The position numbers and the translations under genes were made by a program. From Pomphorhynchus laevis (lineage: Eukaryota; Acanthocephala; Palaeacanthocephala; Echinorhynchida; Pomphorhynchidae), in NCBI GenBank assembly GCA_012934845.2, contig WNNJ02002999.1, positions 124,001 through 188,000 of the forward strand: 64,000 nucleotides of DNA, given 5' to 3'. The notes beneath the pieces are model-generated. The model searched no databases, was not told the DNA's origin, and saw only the letters and a list, made by a program, of their open reading frames with translations. Positions within the stretch are counted from its first letter, which is position 1. Every line of letters begins with the position of its first letter. Positions 9,627-20,854 of the stretch are shown in pieces.

Positions 9627-12474
9627 TCGATCTCGCTCCTAAGCATACTTTTCGTCTTAGTCTATTCAATACTCGCTCCATTCTTCATAAAGCTGATATG
9701 CTTCTCGATATCTTCGATCAATTATCTATCGATATTCTCTGCATTACCGAATCCTAACACTCTGACTCCGACGATCTTGCTATTCGTCGTCTATGTCGCT
9801 CTGGTTGTTCTCTAGTTGAATCAGCTCGTCAAATTACATCTCATACATCTACTGCGTCTAACCATGGCGGTATTGTTGCCATTGCTCGTCACCCAATGTC
9901 TTTACGTAAAATCAACGTTAACATCCGTTACACTTCGTTCGAATTACTCATATGCAGATTATCAACGCCTTTCCCTCTGGAACTTGTGATTGTATACCGT
10001 CCAGGTTCAGTTGCCCCCTCACGTATCTTCTTTACCGAACTTGCAGATCTAATGTCTCACTGTTCATTGTCTTATACTCCTTCTTTTGTTCTCGGTGACT
10101 TTAACATTCGTCTTGATCGCCTGGCTGACTCTGACTCTATCACTTTAACTAATCTTTTTTCTGATTTTAACTATAAATTACTTTCAACAAGCCCAACTCA
10201 TATTCTCGGCGGTGCTCTCGACATCATTGCTGTTCCTAACTGCTTTAATGACTATACCTCCTTGTCAATTACTGATCCTGGTTTGTCCGATCATTTCTTT
10301 TTCACTCTTACTCTTACTCATCCCCATCCTCCTTCTCCTCCTTCACCATTATCTACACAAAGTCGACCCTGGAAGCTTCTCGATATCCCTGTTCTCTGCA
10401 CAGCCTTACTCAATTCTTCACTCTTTTCACTTCCTCTTAACTATATCTCTCCCGATGATCTCTGCATTCTGTTTGATTATGAAATTACATCGATCCTCAA
10501 TAACCTTCTGCCTAGTCGACTTCGACGTTCCCAGCGCTTGCGCCATGCTCCCTGGTTCGATTCTGACTGTAGTCTTTCTAAGCGTCGACTCCGACACTTT
10601 TTTCGTATGTATAAACGCTTTCTTAAACTTTCACCCAACTCACTCCCTCCAAATCTTCGTGATTCCTACCTTTCTCAACGCTGTTCACATCTCATTCTTA
10701 TACGTACTAAACGTACTCTCTTTTGGCGAAATCAACTCGAGTCATCTTCCAACTCTAAATTTCATTAGAAAATCTTAAACTCAATTCTTTTACGATCAGC
10801 TACCTCTTGTAGATGATCTACAAACTAAGCTATCTAATTTACTTTTCCTACTACCCATAGCCCCCTTGTACCCACTCTTATCTTTAAATACTTCCCTCCC
10901 AGAACTATTCCACCTTATTCCCGTTTCGTCTGATGAAGTTTCTTCGGTTCTGCTGTCATTACCTAATAAAACCTCTCCTTCTGACCCAATTCCAACTCAC
11001 TTGCTTAAAAATATCTGCTACTTTATCTCACCCTTCCTAACCACATTGTTCAACTCTTCCATCCGTAGCCGTACATTTCCTTCCATCTGGAAATACGCCA
11101 CTGTTCGTCCTCATCAAAAAGCAATCTCTCGACTCCTCACTACCATCTTCGTACCGTCCTATTTTACTTCTCCCAACCCTCTTTAAACTCCTTGAGCGTC
11201 TCGTTCTCAAGCAAGTTAATACATATCTCTTTTCCTCTAACTCGTTTCCTCTCTTCCAAGCCGCTTTTCGCTCTAATCACTCTACTGAAATTGTCTGTAT
11301 TAAAGTTTATAATGACTTACTCATCTCGCGCGATCATAAATTATGTAGTGTCATAGTTTCTCTTGATCTATCGTCTGCTTTTGACATCGTCGATCACTCG
11401 ATTCTTCTACATCGCCTTCATCATGATTATGGCTTCTCTTTACCCAATGTATCATGGTTTTCTTTATATCTTTCAAACCGTACATTTCGCGTCTATTCCA
11501 AATCTTCTCTCTTCCATCCTTCGTCCATTCCGTCCGGTGTTCGACAAGGATCCGTATTAGGCCCTATACTTTTCTCTCTTCTGCTTGGTGATTTGTCTTC
11601 GATTTCTCATAAATTTAACTTTCATGTTATGCAATATGCTGATGACATTCTCATCTATGCTCATGCACCTGTTTATCGTATTCACGATCTTAGTGTTTCC
11701 GCTTCGGACTGTCTTGTCTCAATTTCCAATCATCTTTCTTCCCTTCGCCTTTCTCTGAATCCTGATAAATCTAAAATTATGTGGATCCTACCTCGAAGCT
11801 TCGGCTTCGAACCTCCCTCCGTATCATTAAATTCTACAATTCTTCCTATCGTTGATAATCTCGTTTTCCTAGGCTTCTATTTTGACAACCGACTTTCACT
11901 TAAACCTTTCGTTAGAGATAAAGTACGCTCATCTACCTTGATACTCTGCAACCTCCGTCAAGTTCGTAGATTGATCGATTTCCCTTCTTGTATGACTCTC
12001 ATATCATCTCTCCTTTTTTCTAGACTCGATTATTGTCTTAGTCTATTTTCCAACTCACCTAAATCCACTCTTCTTCCCCTACAACGCATCGTTAACGCAG
12101 CTGACCGAATTCTCCTCTGTCTTCGTCGTTTTGATCATACATCCTACCATCTTGTTTCTCTCGATTTGCCTACAATTTATTGTCGTGTTCAAATTCGTCT
12201 TCTTATCGCTGCTTTCCGCCTTGTAACTTTTCATACCCCTTCATTTCTCAACCTTCCTTTTCTTGATAATTCTCGTTATGTTTACTGTTCCTTGCTTTCC
12301 TGTAATTTCCTTCTTTTACATGCCCCAAACTACTCTACCTCCTTTGGACTCCTCTCCTTCCTGGTGGCTGCTCCTCAATCGTGGAATCATCTGCCCATTC
12401 ATATACGCCAATCAACTTCCCTGCAGTGCTTCAAACGACAAATCCGATCCCATTTTAACAATTTATCTGATTGA
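9590..12474 (+). pseudogene. Family B copy 1 ORF2 (APE endonuclease plus RT)
   Basis: Starts MASHLSPLSSSL. Endonuclease motifs: FRLSLFNTRSILHK, ITES, HGGIVAIARH, VYRPGSVAPS, LGDFNIRLDR, GGALDIIAVP and DPGLSDH. RT motifs: SLDLSSAFDIVDHS near 11360, the GVPQGSVLGP equivalent with a substitution near 11540, and QYADDILIYAHAP near 11640. The 11593-12474 stretch is open and ends with SWNHLPIHIRQST and a short basic tail, the CR1/L2-type C-terminus. Two Trp-to-stop changes and frame changes between 10770 and 11590 break the frame. Confidence 0.8.
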
Positions 12475-12560
12475 CTTTTTCATTTTTGTTTGTGAACTTG
12501 TAAGCATTCAGCTTGTACGCATTTGCCACATTAAATAAATTTGTATTATTATTGTAATTC

Positions 12561-12904
12561 TATTCATTTAAGCATCCAGAATGCGATAGACCATATTCAT
12601 AATAAAATTCTTCTCATATTGTCAAAGTTTAATCTTCCTCTTAATACTTTAGCTACGAAGGCAGAAACCTCAACAAATGTGTCGACAGTTAATAACATTT
12701 CTGATATTTTTAATAAGAAAAATATCTTGAAATAATTATTTCAGTATGTATTATGTGATAACTGATTCAGGACTCGATAATAGCAATATTGTAGTGTTTT
12801 ATTATTAGTATACAACAGCCGATGAGCGGTGGCTCGTTTGGCTGGATCTCAATGTAAAAAAAGTACAATGTCAGTAAAACAAAAAAATCCAAATCAGGTT
12901 CGAC
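12561..12904. other. Stretch without a recognised gene
   Basis: AT-rich DNA after the family B tail. A 64-codon plus-strand frame (12541-12735) has no recognisable similarity and its composition looks like chance. Nothing else seen. Confidence 0.4.
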
Positions 12905-13215
12905 TTCCTATGAGAGCGATACACTGTTCAGCGCACGCCGAAATTCTCGGATTTTCCGGCATTCAATTGCAGATGACGGGAGCCTGTTCCATCTGTTTAT
13001 TACTCGATCTGTGATATCCTGATAGTGTCGATGGACATTTCTACGATGTTTGAGTGTTAGTCGATGTCCACGTAATTTCTCGGAGTTGCGTAAGCAAAAC
13101 ATGAAGTTGAGGGGATGAGTGGGCGATAAAAATGCCCTCCATACCAGCATAAGATCAGCTTTTACCAAACTTTCGCTAATCGTTGAAACACCTAGGATTT
13201 CTAACTTCTGGTCAA
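12905..13215 (-). mobile_element. CR1-like LINE C-terminal fragment
   Basis: The minus strand encodes FDQKLEILGVSTISESLVKADL, then LRNSEKLRGHRLTLKHRR and VINRWNRLPSSAIECRKIREF. The LGxxxLxxRRxxxDL ... LRGH ... VxxRWNxLP ... FxxxL order is the usual end of CR1-group ORF2. Only this last part is present. Confidence 0.65.
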
Positions 13216-13224
13216 ACGGCAGGT

Positions 13225-13307
13225 CTTTGACAGTGGGAACAAGTATATTCTTATTCTTTGATAGTGGGAACAAGTATATTCTTGGTCTTTGATAGTGGGA
13301 ACAAGTA
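13225..13307. repeat. 31-bp tandem repeat, about 2.6 copies
   Basis: Unit ctttgatagtgggaacaagt plus atattcttggt repeats at 13225, 13256 and 13287 with few changes. Confidence 0.85.
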
Positions 13308-13377
13308 GGAACGATTTGTATATTATTCTGAAGCTACATGCCTCTAGTGATCCAAAAGATCGTATAATGATGCCAAT

Positions 13378-13445
13378 AGACGTATTTTGAAAATACAAAA
13401 TACGTCTTACCATCCAACACTCCCTGCCCCTTGGAAGGGAGTGTT
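13378..13445. repeat. Two consecutive perfect hairpins at a LINE junction
   Basis: 13378-13389 pairs perfectly with 13396-13407 (12 bp, 6-nt loop) and 13416-13425 with 13436-13445 (10 bp, 10-nt loop). They sit between the CR1-like fragment and the first recognisable codons of the family D element. Confidence 0.85.
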
Positions 13446-14009
13446 AGGGCGGAATGGACTCTCCGATCTGAATACGAGTGGTGTTGAATTATTGCACTTT
13501 TGTTCTCGTAACAATTGGTGCATAACCAACACCATGTTTGAACATAAGGAGATCCATAGATGCACATGACATCAGGTTTCTCTCAGTCAAAGATCAATGA
13601 TCGATAACTGATCTGCGACGTTATGTTCTGGACGCTCGTGTGAAGAGAGACTTAGTTGTCAACCGATCACTACCTTGTAGTTAGTAAGCTTCGATTGCAG
13701 GATCGGATGATAGACAAGTCTGGTTAACTCAAACGTTGCTTGAGGGCGTGGTGGGAGCGTCTAGCAGATGTTTCTGTCAAAGAACGTTTTACTGACTGCA
13801 TCAGGAAGGACTTCTCTCGGTTGCCAGAAGAGGTGAGGAACATTGATCAGGAATGGGAGATGTTCAGATACTCGCTTGCCAAAGCAACTGTTAAAAGTTG
13901 CGGCTCGAATGCCTTAGGTGATTGTTGCGGAGGAAATACTCGAACTGCTAGGTGGACATTAACAGTTAGAAATTTTGTCCAAAAGAAGAAACTGGCTTAT
14001 AGGGCAACT

Positions 14010-14572
14010 TTAATAAAAAAAGAATTTATTTTAACGTGGCAAATGCGTGCCAGCGCACGCTTACATGACCACAACAAAACAAAACTGTGAATCAGGTGTC
14101 GAGAAGGTGTGAACGGAGGAGGTGTTATAATGTGACAAAGGAGGGGGCGCGGCGGACGTCGAGAGGGAGTTGATTCCAGGCGAGTGGGGCGGCAACGAGC
14201 AAAGATCGGAGACCGTAGTTGTTGGATAGGAACGTGGAGTAAGAGGGTATGACGAGAACGCAGCAATAGCGAGGTGGTGCGAGTGTCGTCTAAGAAAGGA
14301 AGGTTGATGAACGATGGGGAGCCGACAGCGATAAGACGAAAAGTAACGAGAAGGCGGAGTTTGATGCGGATGTGGATGGTGAGTCAGGAGAGTTGGGCAA
14401 AATATGTGGATGTGTGATCGAAGCGACGGAGACGAAAGAGCACTCGAACGGTGGTGTTGATTATTTGTTGTAGGGGTAGGATGATGGATTTTGGAGAATT
14501 GGCGAAAAGGCTAAGGCAGTAATCGATTTTAGCGAAAAGAAGCGATGAAAGAAGAGACATACAAGAACGGAA
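14010..14572 (-). mobile_element. B' LINE 3' fragment nested in family D
   Basis: The antisense of the last about 560 bp of B', including the 3' UTR motif around tggcaaatgcgtgccagcgc, inserted head-to-head into the family D linker between 14008 and about 14580. It ends at acaagaacggaagtc, which in the complete B' copy continues into RT C-terminal coding sequence. Just outside is a 15-bp tandem duplication (cggaaactttgtcaa). It shows that B' moved after D had inserted. Confidence 0.75.
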
Positions 14573-15322
14573 GTCATACCACCCGCAGCGGAAACTTTGT
14601 CAACGGAAACTTTGTCAGATAAATCAGTGGAAGCTGTAGAGAAGTACAGAAGGGCACAGAGAGCTTCAGCTAGAGCAATTACCGGAGCGAAGAATTTGAG
14701 TTGGGAGAAGTTTGGAGAGTACTTAGAACTTGATTATAGGTCAGCTTCGAAAATGCTCTAGAGGACGACCAAGAACCTTCGTGTTGGAAAGCAGAAAGCT
14801 CATCTAGCTGTCTATGACAACAGAGGATCTATGCTGACTGACATTGAAGAAATTCTTCATTGTTGAAAAGATCATTTTAAGAGTCTCCTTAATCCGATTG
14901 ATATGCCTTCTCTTGTAGAAGTAGAGACTTTAAAACCAACGGATGAGCTCATCTCTTTGGAAGAGGCCATTGCTGTTGTTAAAAACTTTGTAATGGCAAG
15001 TCTTCTGCAGTAGACGAAATTCGACCTGGAGCGTTTAAGGCCCTCGACGTTGTTAGCATGAAGTGGCTAACACCGATCTTTAACGTTGCATTAAAGTCGT
15101 GCAAGGTTCCTGGTGAGTGGCAAACTGGGGGGGATTGTACCGATCTTTAAGAAAGGTGACGAAAGAGTGTGTTCCAATTATCGGGGCATCAGTTTTATTA
15201 GCAAAACTGGTAAGCCATTTGCTAGGAATCTTGAGTTAAGGATACGGCCTATAGTTTAGGTACATTTGCAAGAGGAACAATGCAATTTCGTCGAGTATGG
15301 AGTACCACACTATCTTCGGGTA

Positions 15323-15419
15323 GTTGTGTTTGTATTCTAGGAACGTTGTGTTTGTATTCTAGGGACGTTGTATTTGTATTACGTTGTGTTTGTATGAGTT
15401 GTGTTTGTATTCTAGGGAC
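15323..15419 (+). repeat. 22-bp tandem repeat inside family D RT
   Basis: Copies of gttgtgtttgtattctaggg at 15323, 15345, 15367 (shortened), 15383 (shortened) and 15398. The unit encodes the CVCILGT motif that normally occurs once just before the motif B region. Confidence 0.8.
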
Positions 15420-16203
15420 GAAGTCTGAATCATTTTTAGTGGGAGTTGGGCTTAATCAGGGTTGTCCTTTATCTTCACTTTTGCTCCTTGTTTACATGGA
15501 CAAAATTAAGGGACGGGCTGCTCTGACGGATGTTGGTCTGCAGTTCGATTCCATCAGGATACCATCTCTGCTTTTTGCAGATGATGTTGTCTTGTTGGCT
15601 TCTTGTCTTGAATACTTACAATGCCTACTGGATCGATTTACGATAGAATTCCAAGCGGCAGGGATGTTGGTTAGTACCTTAAAGACTGTCTCTATGTGTT
15701 CGTCTCGGATTCAGGTGTCAATGTCAATCCGAATTGGTATCTATACTCCAAGTATCTTGGAGCATTGTTCTCGAGGGCCGGCAGAAACATAAGGGAGATT
15801 GAGAAGCAAATTTGTGCAGCTAAGGCAGCAATACGTTCTTTGGGTTTTGACCGGAAGAATAATATCTGGTATAAAGGCGACCGAAATGAGGTTACTTCGC
15901 GGTGTGGCCGGTCTTAGCCTTAGATATAAGGTTAGGAATTCGGTCATCCGGGATGGACTCGGAGTAAAGTTGCTGCTTCTCCAAATTGAAGAAAGTCAGT
16001 TGAGGTGGCTAGGACACGTTCTGAGGATGTCTAGGGATCGCCTTCTTTGGTAGGTTTTCCAGGGTAGACTTTTTGGAAAGAGACATCGAGATAGACCTCG
16101 ATACAGGTGAAGAGATTAAATATCGAAACTGGTTGAAGACCGCCTTGGGCTATCTGAAAGATAACTCTGGTTTGTCACCTAGGATCGCGATGTCTGGAGT
16201 AGT

Positions 16204-16400
16204 TTGATTCGTGCACTGCCTCCACGACGCAACACTCGGAAAAAATACACAGAAAAATCTTGTGTATTTGTTGTTTTTCTTGTCAAGAAATTGTTGTCGT
16301 TCGTGCCCTGTCTCCACGACTTGACACAAGGAACAGTGGTTGAAAGGAACAATATTGTGTATTTGTTGTTTTTCTTGTCAAGAAATTGTTGTTGTTGTCT
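16204..16400 (+). repeat. 95-bp tandem duplication at the family D 3' end
   Basis: The 38-bp segment at 16260-16297 recurs exactly at 16355-16392, and the preceding tgcctccacgac-like segment recurs too, giving a period of about 95 bp. It begins at the family D 3' terminus. Confidence 0.75.
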
Positions 16401-16744
16401 TACCAGCCACATTACATACATTTGTATCAATCATAAACAGACCAAAGCTGATATCATTTAGCTGTTTCATGGTACTTTTACCATGTCAAAAACGTGCCCG
16501 ATACACAAAGTACCCGAGGTAGATGCCACTTGTACTGATCGTTCAGTAAGTTTCTATACAAGGATCAGATATTTTTACTGCAGCGGGTGGTTTGAGTAGA
16601 TCTCATTGAAAGTGGGGTTTGATGAACTCTAGTCTATCGCCGCACTACCTAAGAATTTCGTTTCATTTGCATTCGAACGTACCACATCATATGGAGGCAT
16701 TGTCTATCATCTAACATTGTCACCCTGATGACAATGAATCTTGT
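16401..16744. other. Stretch without a recognised gene
   Basis: Unique-looking sequence between family D and the RTE insertion. No reading frame, RNA gene or repeat is convincing. It contains the empty-site side of the RTE target duplication at its right edge. Confidence 0.5.
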
Positions 16745-16762
16745 CACCCTCAAGTCTGAAGT
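16745..16762. repeat. Target-site duplication, left copy
   Basis: caccctcaagtctgaagt, identical to 19943-19960. It adjoins the 3' end of the minus-strand RTE element. Confidence 0.9.
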
Positions 16763-19700
16763 CTTCTTCTTCTTAGCGTTTATCCCGTATGACGGGGTCC
16801 GCTTGCCACGATCGTTGACGCCAAAATGCCTTCTTTGCTGCGTCTTTGGGCGTGAGTCCGACCATTTTCATGTCCTTAAGAAGGGTATCCATCCATCTTT
16901 TCTGTGGTCTTCCTATTGGTCTCTTTCCGTCGACCTCGATTTGAAATGGTGCCTGCGCTAATGTGTTCACGTCTGCCCTCATTACATGTCCATACCATCG
17001 CAGCCTTGATTCTCTCAGTTTGTCTGCTATGGGTGCTACGCCAAATCGCTTGCGGATGTCTTCGTTACGGACATGATCTAGGCGAGTCTTTCCTGCGATC
17101 CACCTTAGCATTTTGGTTTCCATGCATCCAAGCTTACGTTCTGCTTCTGCTGTCATTGCCCAGCACTCAGCACCGTACATTGCTACAGGCCGTATTACGC
17201 TTCTGTAGAACTTCGATTTGAGTTTGTCTGGCATGCGTTTGTCGCACAAAACTCCAGTGGCTGCTCTCCATTTTGTCCAGCTTGCGTTGATGCGAGTGGT
17301 GACGTCTTTTGCCACTCCTCCTGTGCTGGAGATGACTGATCCCAGATATTTGAACGCAGTTGTCTTTGGCAGAAGCACGCCATTAACTGATATGCTTACA
17401 TCTTCGTTCTGGTTCGTCGTCATGTACTCTGTTTTGGCTGTGTTCAGTTTCAACCCAAACTGTGCCAGGCGATCGTGCCATTGCTGAACTTGTTGCTCGA
17501 GGTCATGTTTGTCTTTAGATACCAGCATAACATCGTCGGCATACAGGATGGTCCATGGTGCTTGTCTTATAAGGTCTTTCGTAATCACGTCCATAACTAT
17601 GATGAATAGTAATGGGGAGAGTGCAGATCCTTGGTGCACACCGACTGAGATTGGAAATTCTCTGGATTTTCCCGCTGCTGTTAGCACATTGCTCGTCGTT
17701 CCTTTGTACAACATCTTCACCCATTCGATCAATTCCTCCGGTACTTTTCTGCGTCTCAAAGCGTACCATATAAGCTTATGAGGTACTCTGTCGAACGCTT
17801 TCTCAAGGTCCAGAAAAGCTACATGGAGGGGCTGCTTCTTCTCTCTGTGCTTTTCAAGGAGTAGTCTGGCTGAGTGTATTGCATCGATGGCTCCACAGTT
17901 GCGCACAAAGCCTGCCTGGTTGACACTTAGTTTGACGGAGTCACGGATTCTCTTGTCGAGCACTCTCTCGAAGATTTTCATGGTGTGACTGAGAAGACGA
18001 ATTGGGCGGTAGTTTTCACAATCTGCTGGGCTTCCTTTCTGCTTCCAGATTGGGATAGTTATGCTTCGACTCCAGTCTTCTGGCACCTCTTTTGCGTCAA
18101 CAATCTTCTGGAGAAAATTAGTTAGCCATGGTGTCCACTCATCCGGATTGATTCTCCAGAAGTCCACCGCTAAATCATCGGGTCCGTTGGCTTTACCCGG
18201 CTTCATCTTCATCATTGCCTCTCTGACCTCTGCACCATTGAGTGGATCGACTTGTGTGTGATTTGGAGTCCCCTCTGGTATTGGTGGATGTTCAAACTCT
18301 TCTGTAAAGATGGCTTTAAAATATCTTCTCCATCTCTCCAGCACGTCTTGTGGGTGTATAATGAGTTTTCCCTGCTCATTGCTGATACCATGGAACTTCT
18401 CGATGTCTGCTGCCTTCTTCCGTCTTGAACGGGCTAGTCGGTACACGCCTTTTTCTCCTTCTCGAGTGTCGAGCTTTTGGTAGAGGTTATCTAGGTGGTT
18501 ACTCCTAGCAATAGCCACTTGTTTCCTTGCTTTCTTTTTCGCTCGGTGATATTCATCTTTGTTCTCCTGTGTTTGTGCTATCCGGAGAGCCTTGTATGAA
18601 TTTTTCTTTGCCTTCACTGCGTCTTTGACCTCTTCTGTCCAAAACCAAGTTTCTTTGTCGATGTATTTTTGACATGGCTTGGTGGATCCGAGTATGTGCT
18701 TTGCAGCTAGGTGGATCGTGCAGCGCAACGCGGTCCAGGTGTCCTGTACTCCATGTATGCTAGGTAGTCTTATCCGGGCCAGCTTTGCCTTTGTTCCAAC
18801 TGTGTCTTCTTCCCTCAGTTTCCACCACTTGATTCGGCTCGTCTTTGTTTGTTCTGGCCTCGGTTTACGGGGGACTTCAATTTTCAGGTCACATATCAGT
18901 GGCTTATGTTGAGTCGCTGTGGTCTCTGATGGAATGACCTTTGTGTCTAGCACCGTCTTCTTGTGTTTTCGCCTCACCAGGACAAAATCAATTTGCGACT
19001 TCCTGATTTGTGAGCCCGTTCCATGGTAATATGTGTACAGGTGGCTCGGCCTTTTTGTGAAGTTGGTGTTGGTGATGGTGAGGTTGTGCGTAGTTGCAAA
19101 CTCCAGTAGTTGTTCCCCTTCTGCGTTCTTCTCACCTATGCCATATCCACCGTGACATTCACTCTCATCCGTCTGTCCAACATGGGCATTCATATCACCG
19201 GCTATGATCACATAGTCTTCTTCGGGGACTTCTGCCATCTTTTCATCTAGCATTTCCCAGAAGTCCAGCTTCTCTTTATCTGTGCATCCTGTTTGAGGAG
19301 CGTACACAGAGAAGTAGTGTACGGTCGTTTCGCATAATGCCAGCTTAATCTTCATCAACCTCCCAGTGTATCGCGTCACTTCGCACACTTGGTCTCTGAG
19401 TCTCTCTGCTACGACAATGGCTACTCCGTTTCGTGCTGTCTCAGTTCCCATATAATACAGTTTGTATCCGTCTCCAATTTCCTTGGCTTTTCCGCCCTTC
19501 CATTTAGTCTCTTGTATTGCAAGAATGTCGATCTTTCTCCTCTTTAGGTCAGCTGCAATTTCTCGAGATTTACCCGTCAGTGTTCCTACGTTGAGCGTTG
19601 CAACTCGTACGTATGATTGGGCCAGATCACTTGCGTCTCGGCGTCGTCCTTCCGTCGTGAACCCTCGCTTATTTGCCGAACAGACCGGGTCTTGTCTGAT

Positions 19701-19942
19701 CGCACATCCTCGTGAATTTTTCGAACAGGCCGGATGGCACCTCCTGAACGCGTCGTCTACAGAGGACGCCTTAGTATTGGCGGGGTCATTTTGATTAAAC
19801 TTTATCATGGTTTGATGGTTGCGACAATTGTTTTCCCGACCGGCTGCCGCATGCCTGTCGTCGGTAAGGTCCGCGTTTGGTTCACGCTCACAGAGAGTAA
19901 GCGTTATCCAGTGGCACCACGAGGAGGAACGGACCGCACCAC
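16763..19942 (-). mobile_element. Family C: full-length RTE-clade LINE
   Basis: A 3,180-bp insertion bounded by an exact 18-bp duplication. It has a 5' UTR of about 134 bp, one open frame of 1,011 codons, and only about ten bases between the stop codon and the target duplication, forming a (GAA)n tail. A very short 3' UTR ending in a short repeat is typical of RTE elements. Base composition is more GC-rich than the surroundings. No break is visible, so this is the youngest-looking insertion in the window. Confidence 0.93.
16773..19808 (-). CDS. RTE ORF: APE endonuclease plus reverse transcriptase
   Basis: An uninterrupted 1,011-residue protein. It is the whole retrotransposition enzyme: it nicks the target and copies the element RNA from that nick. 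N-terminal 65 residues are Cys-containing and unassigned. The endonuclease spans about residues 66-320: RVATLNVGTLTG, LAIQETKWKGG (catalytic Glu), GVAIVVAERL, YAPQTG, IIAGDMNAHVG, IDFVLV and ATQHKPLICDL. The RT spans about 530-800: WSRSITIPIWKQKGS, CENYRPIRLLSH, VNQAGFVRN, motif A VAFLDLEKAFDRVPH (Asp667), motif B VGVHQGSALSPLLF, motif C TILYADDVMLV (Tyr756-Asp759). The C-terminal region has KYLGSVISSTGG, YGAECWAM, LRWYGHVMRAD and GRPQKRWMDTL, usual in RTE/BovB proteins. Length fits RTE ORFs of about 1,000 residues. All visible catalytic motifs are present. Confidence 0.95.
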   Translation of the reverse strand: MIKFNQNDPANTKASSVDDAFRRCHPACSKNSRGCAIRQDPVCSANKRGFTTEGRRRDASDLAQSYVRVATLNVGTLTGKSREIAADLKRRKIDILAIQETKWKGGKAKEIGDGYKLYYMGTETARNGVAIVVAERLRDQVCEVTRYTGRLMKIKLALCETTVHYFSVYAPQTGCTDKEKLDFWEMLDEKMAEVPEEDYVIIAGDMNAHVGQTDESECHGGYGIGEKNAEGEQLLEFATTHNLTITNTNFTKRPSHLYTYYHGTGSQIRKSQIDFVLVRRKHKKTVLDTKVIPSETTATQHKPLICDLKIEVPRKPRPEQTKTSRIKWWKLREEDTVGTKAKLARIRLPSIHGVQDTWTALRCTIHLAAKHILGSTKPCQKYIDKETWFWTEEVKDAVKAKKNSYKALRIAQTQENKDEYHRAKKKARKQVAIARSNHLDNLYQKLDTREGEKGVYRLARSRRKKAADIEKFHGISNEQGKLIIHPQDVLERWRRYFKAIFTEEFEHPPIPEGTPNHTQVDPLNGAEVREAMMKMKPGKANGPDDLAVDFWRINPDEWTPWLTNFLQKIVDAKEVPEDWSRSITIPIWKQKGSPADCENYRPIRLLSHTMKIFERVLDKRIRDSVKLSVNQAGFVRNCGAIDAIHSARLLLEKHREKKQPLHVAFLDLEKAFDRVPHKLIWYALRRRKVPEELIEWVKMLYKGTTSNVLTAAGKSREFPISVGVHQGSALSPLLFIIVMDVITKDLIRQAPWTILYADDVMLVSKDKHDLEQQVQQWHDRLAQFGLKLNTAKTEYMTTNQNEDVSISVNGVLLPKTTAFKYLGSVISSTGGVAKDVTTRINASWTKWRAATGVLCDKRMPDKLKSKFYRSVIRPVAMYGAECWAMTAEAERKLGCMETKMLRWIAGKTRLDHVRNEDIRKRFGVAPIADKLRESRLRWYGHVMRADVNTLAQAPFQIEVDGKRPIGRPQKRWMDTLLKDMKMVGLTPKDAAKKAFWRQRSWQADPVIRDKR

Positions 19943-19960
19943 CACCCTCAAGTCTGAAGT
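19943..19960. repeat. Target-site duplication, right copy
   Basis: Exact copy of 16745-16762, marking the 5' end of the RTE insertion. Confidence 0.9.
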
Positions 19961-20854
19961 AGCTTTTTAAATTTATTCGTTAATATCATTAATAACAGCA
20001 TGTAATGACACATTCTTATAAATCCCTTTTTCACTTTTTATAAAAAGATCAAAATTATTAAATATAAAATTGTAATTCTAAATATCTTTTAAAGTTGTTA
20101 TTTATTGAGTCTACGGTATTAAATAATCAATTAATTACCAATCTACAGCAATACTTTGTTTTTGAAATGTTCCAAATGTTTAGTATTATTCGTTTTTAGA
20201 AATTTATTTTCTCGGTGCTAAAAAATACGCTAACCTTTAAGTTAATTTAACCGAGAATTTTGAAAATGATAAATTCATTATTAACTGAAGCAATTTTAAT
20301 AAAATAAAAGTTCGACTTTTCTTCTACAAATCTAATAACATTTGTTTGAGATGTTGAATGGCTTATTTCTACGTATCTCTATAATAGAGAGACATTTTAT
20401 CAGAACGTTTGATCAAGGTATAATTTAACATTAAGTATAGCGAACTTACCACCATCTTTGCCGTATTTGACCAATTTTATCTAAATCAGTACTCCACGAA
20501 CTATATCCACTCTATACATGTTATTTTTATTTACATAAACCAATTCCCTACTAATTAATTTATTTACTGGCAAAGTTTGTGGATATAACCAAGCACATTT
20601 GCTGATCTTATCGTATTCGGTATGCCTGAGATTATTTGAATTCCGTTAGTTGAGTGTAAAAAACATAACATACAAATAATAACTAATAGGATGATCCACG
20701 CGGTTCACAAGTTATTAGTTTTTAAATATGTTTGCTATCGTCCAAAGCACGTGATGCCGGCCACTCACGCTTTAACTTTTCTTGAATAACAGTCTTTGTA
20801 CCTAAGTACCTTGTACGTAAACTCTGTAATTCAAAACTCAATTACACAGACTGT
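19961..20854. other. AT-rich stretch without a recognised gene
   Basis: Low-GC DNA with no convincing frame on either strand and no clear repeat. It is the pre-insertion neighbourhood of the RTE element. Confidence 0.5.

Larger units (their letters stand above)
8467..12560 (+). mobile_element. Family B LINE copy 1 (CR1/L2-like), near full length, broken
   Basis: Contains a 5' tandem array, ORF1 (8590-9626), ORF2 (9590-12474) and a 3' end ttaaataaa followed by a tattattatt tail. ORF1 and ORF2 overlap by 37 nt, a feature repeated in the B' copies. The sense strand is strikingly rich in T and C. Several stops and frame changes are present, for example TAA in place of the Trp codon in TESWHSD near 9757 and TAG for a Trp codon at about 10766. 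Confidence 0.85.
13446..16240 (+). mobile_element. Family D LINE (APE-type, clade undetermined), broken
   Basis: Pieces in order: endonuclease end (DLNTSGVELLHFC, CITNTMFEHKEIHR near 13460-13570); linker (RLPEEVRNIDQEWEMFRYSL, 13740-14008); after a nested B' insertion, the linker resumes near 14600 (VEKYRRAQRASARAITGAKN); RT fingers (VPGEWQTGGIVPIFKKGDE near 15105, CSNYRGISFISKTGK); motif B VGLNQGCPLSSLLLLVYMD (near 15445); motif C SLLFADDVVLLAS (near 15570); C-terminal VAGLSLRYKVRNSVIRDGLG and SQLRWLGHVLRMSRDR (15900-16040). The segment that should hold RT motif A is missing and short tandem repeats stand in its place. Many frame changes. Confidence 0.75.

Noticed and set aside
12541-12735. 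64-codon plus-strand frame after the family B tail
   Set aside because: No recognisable motif, no splice or promoter support; length is expected by chance in AT-rich DNA.
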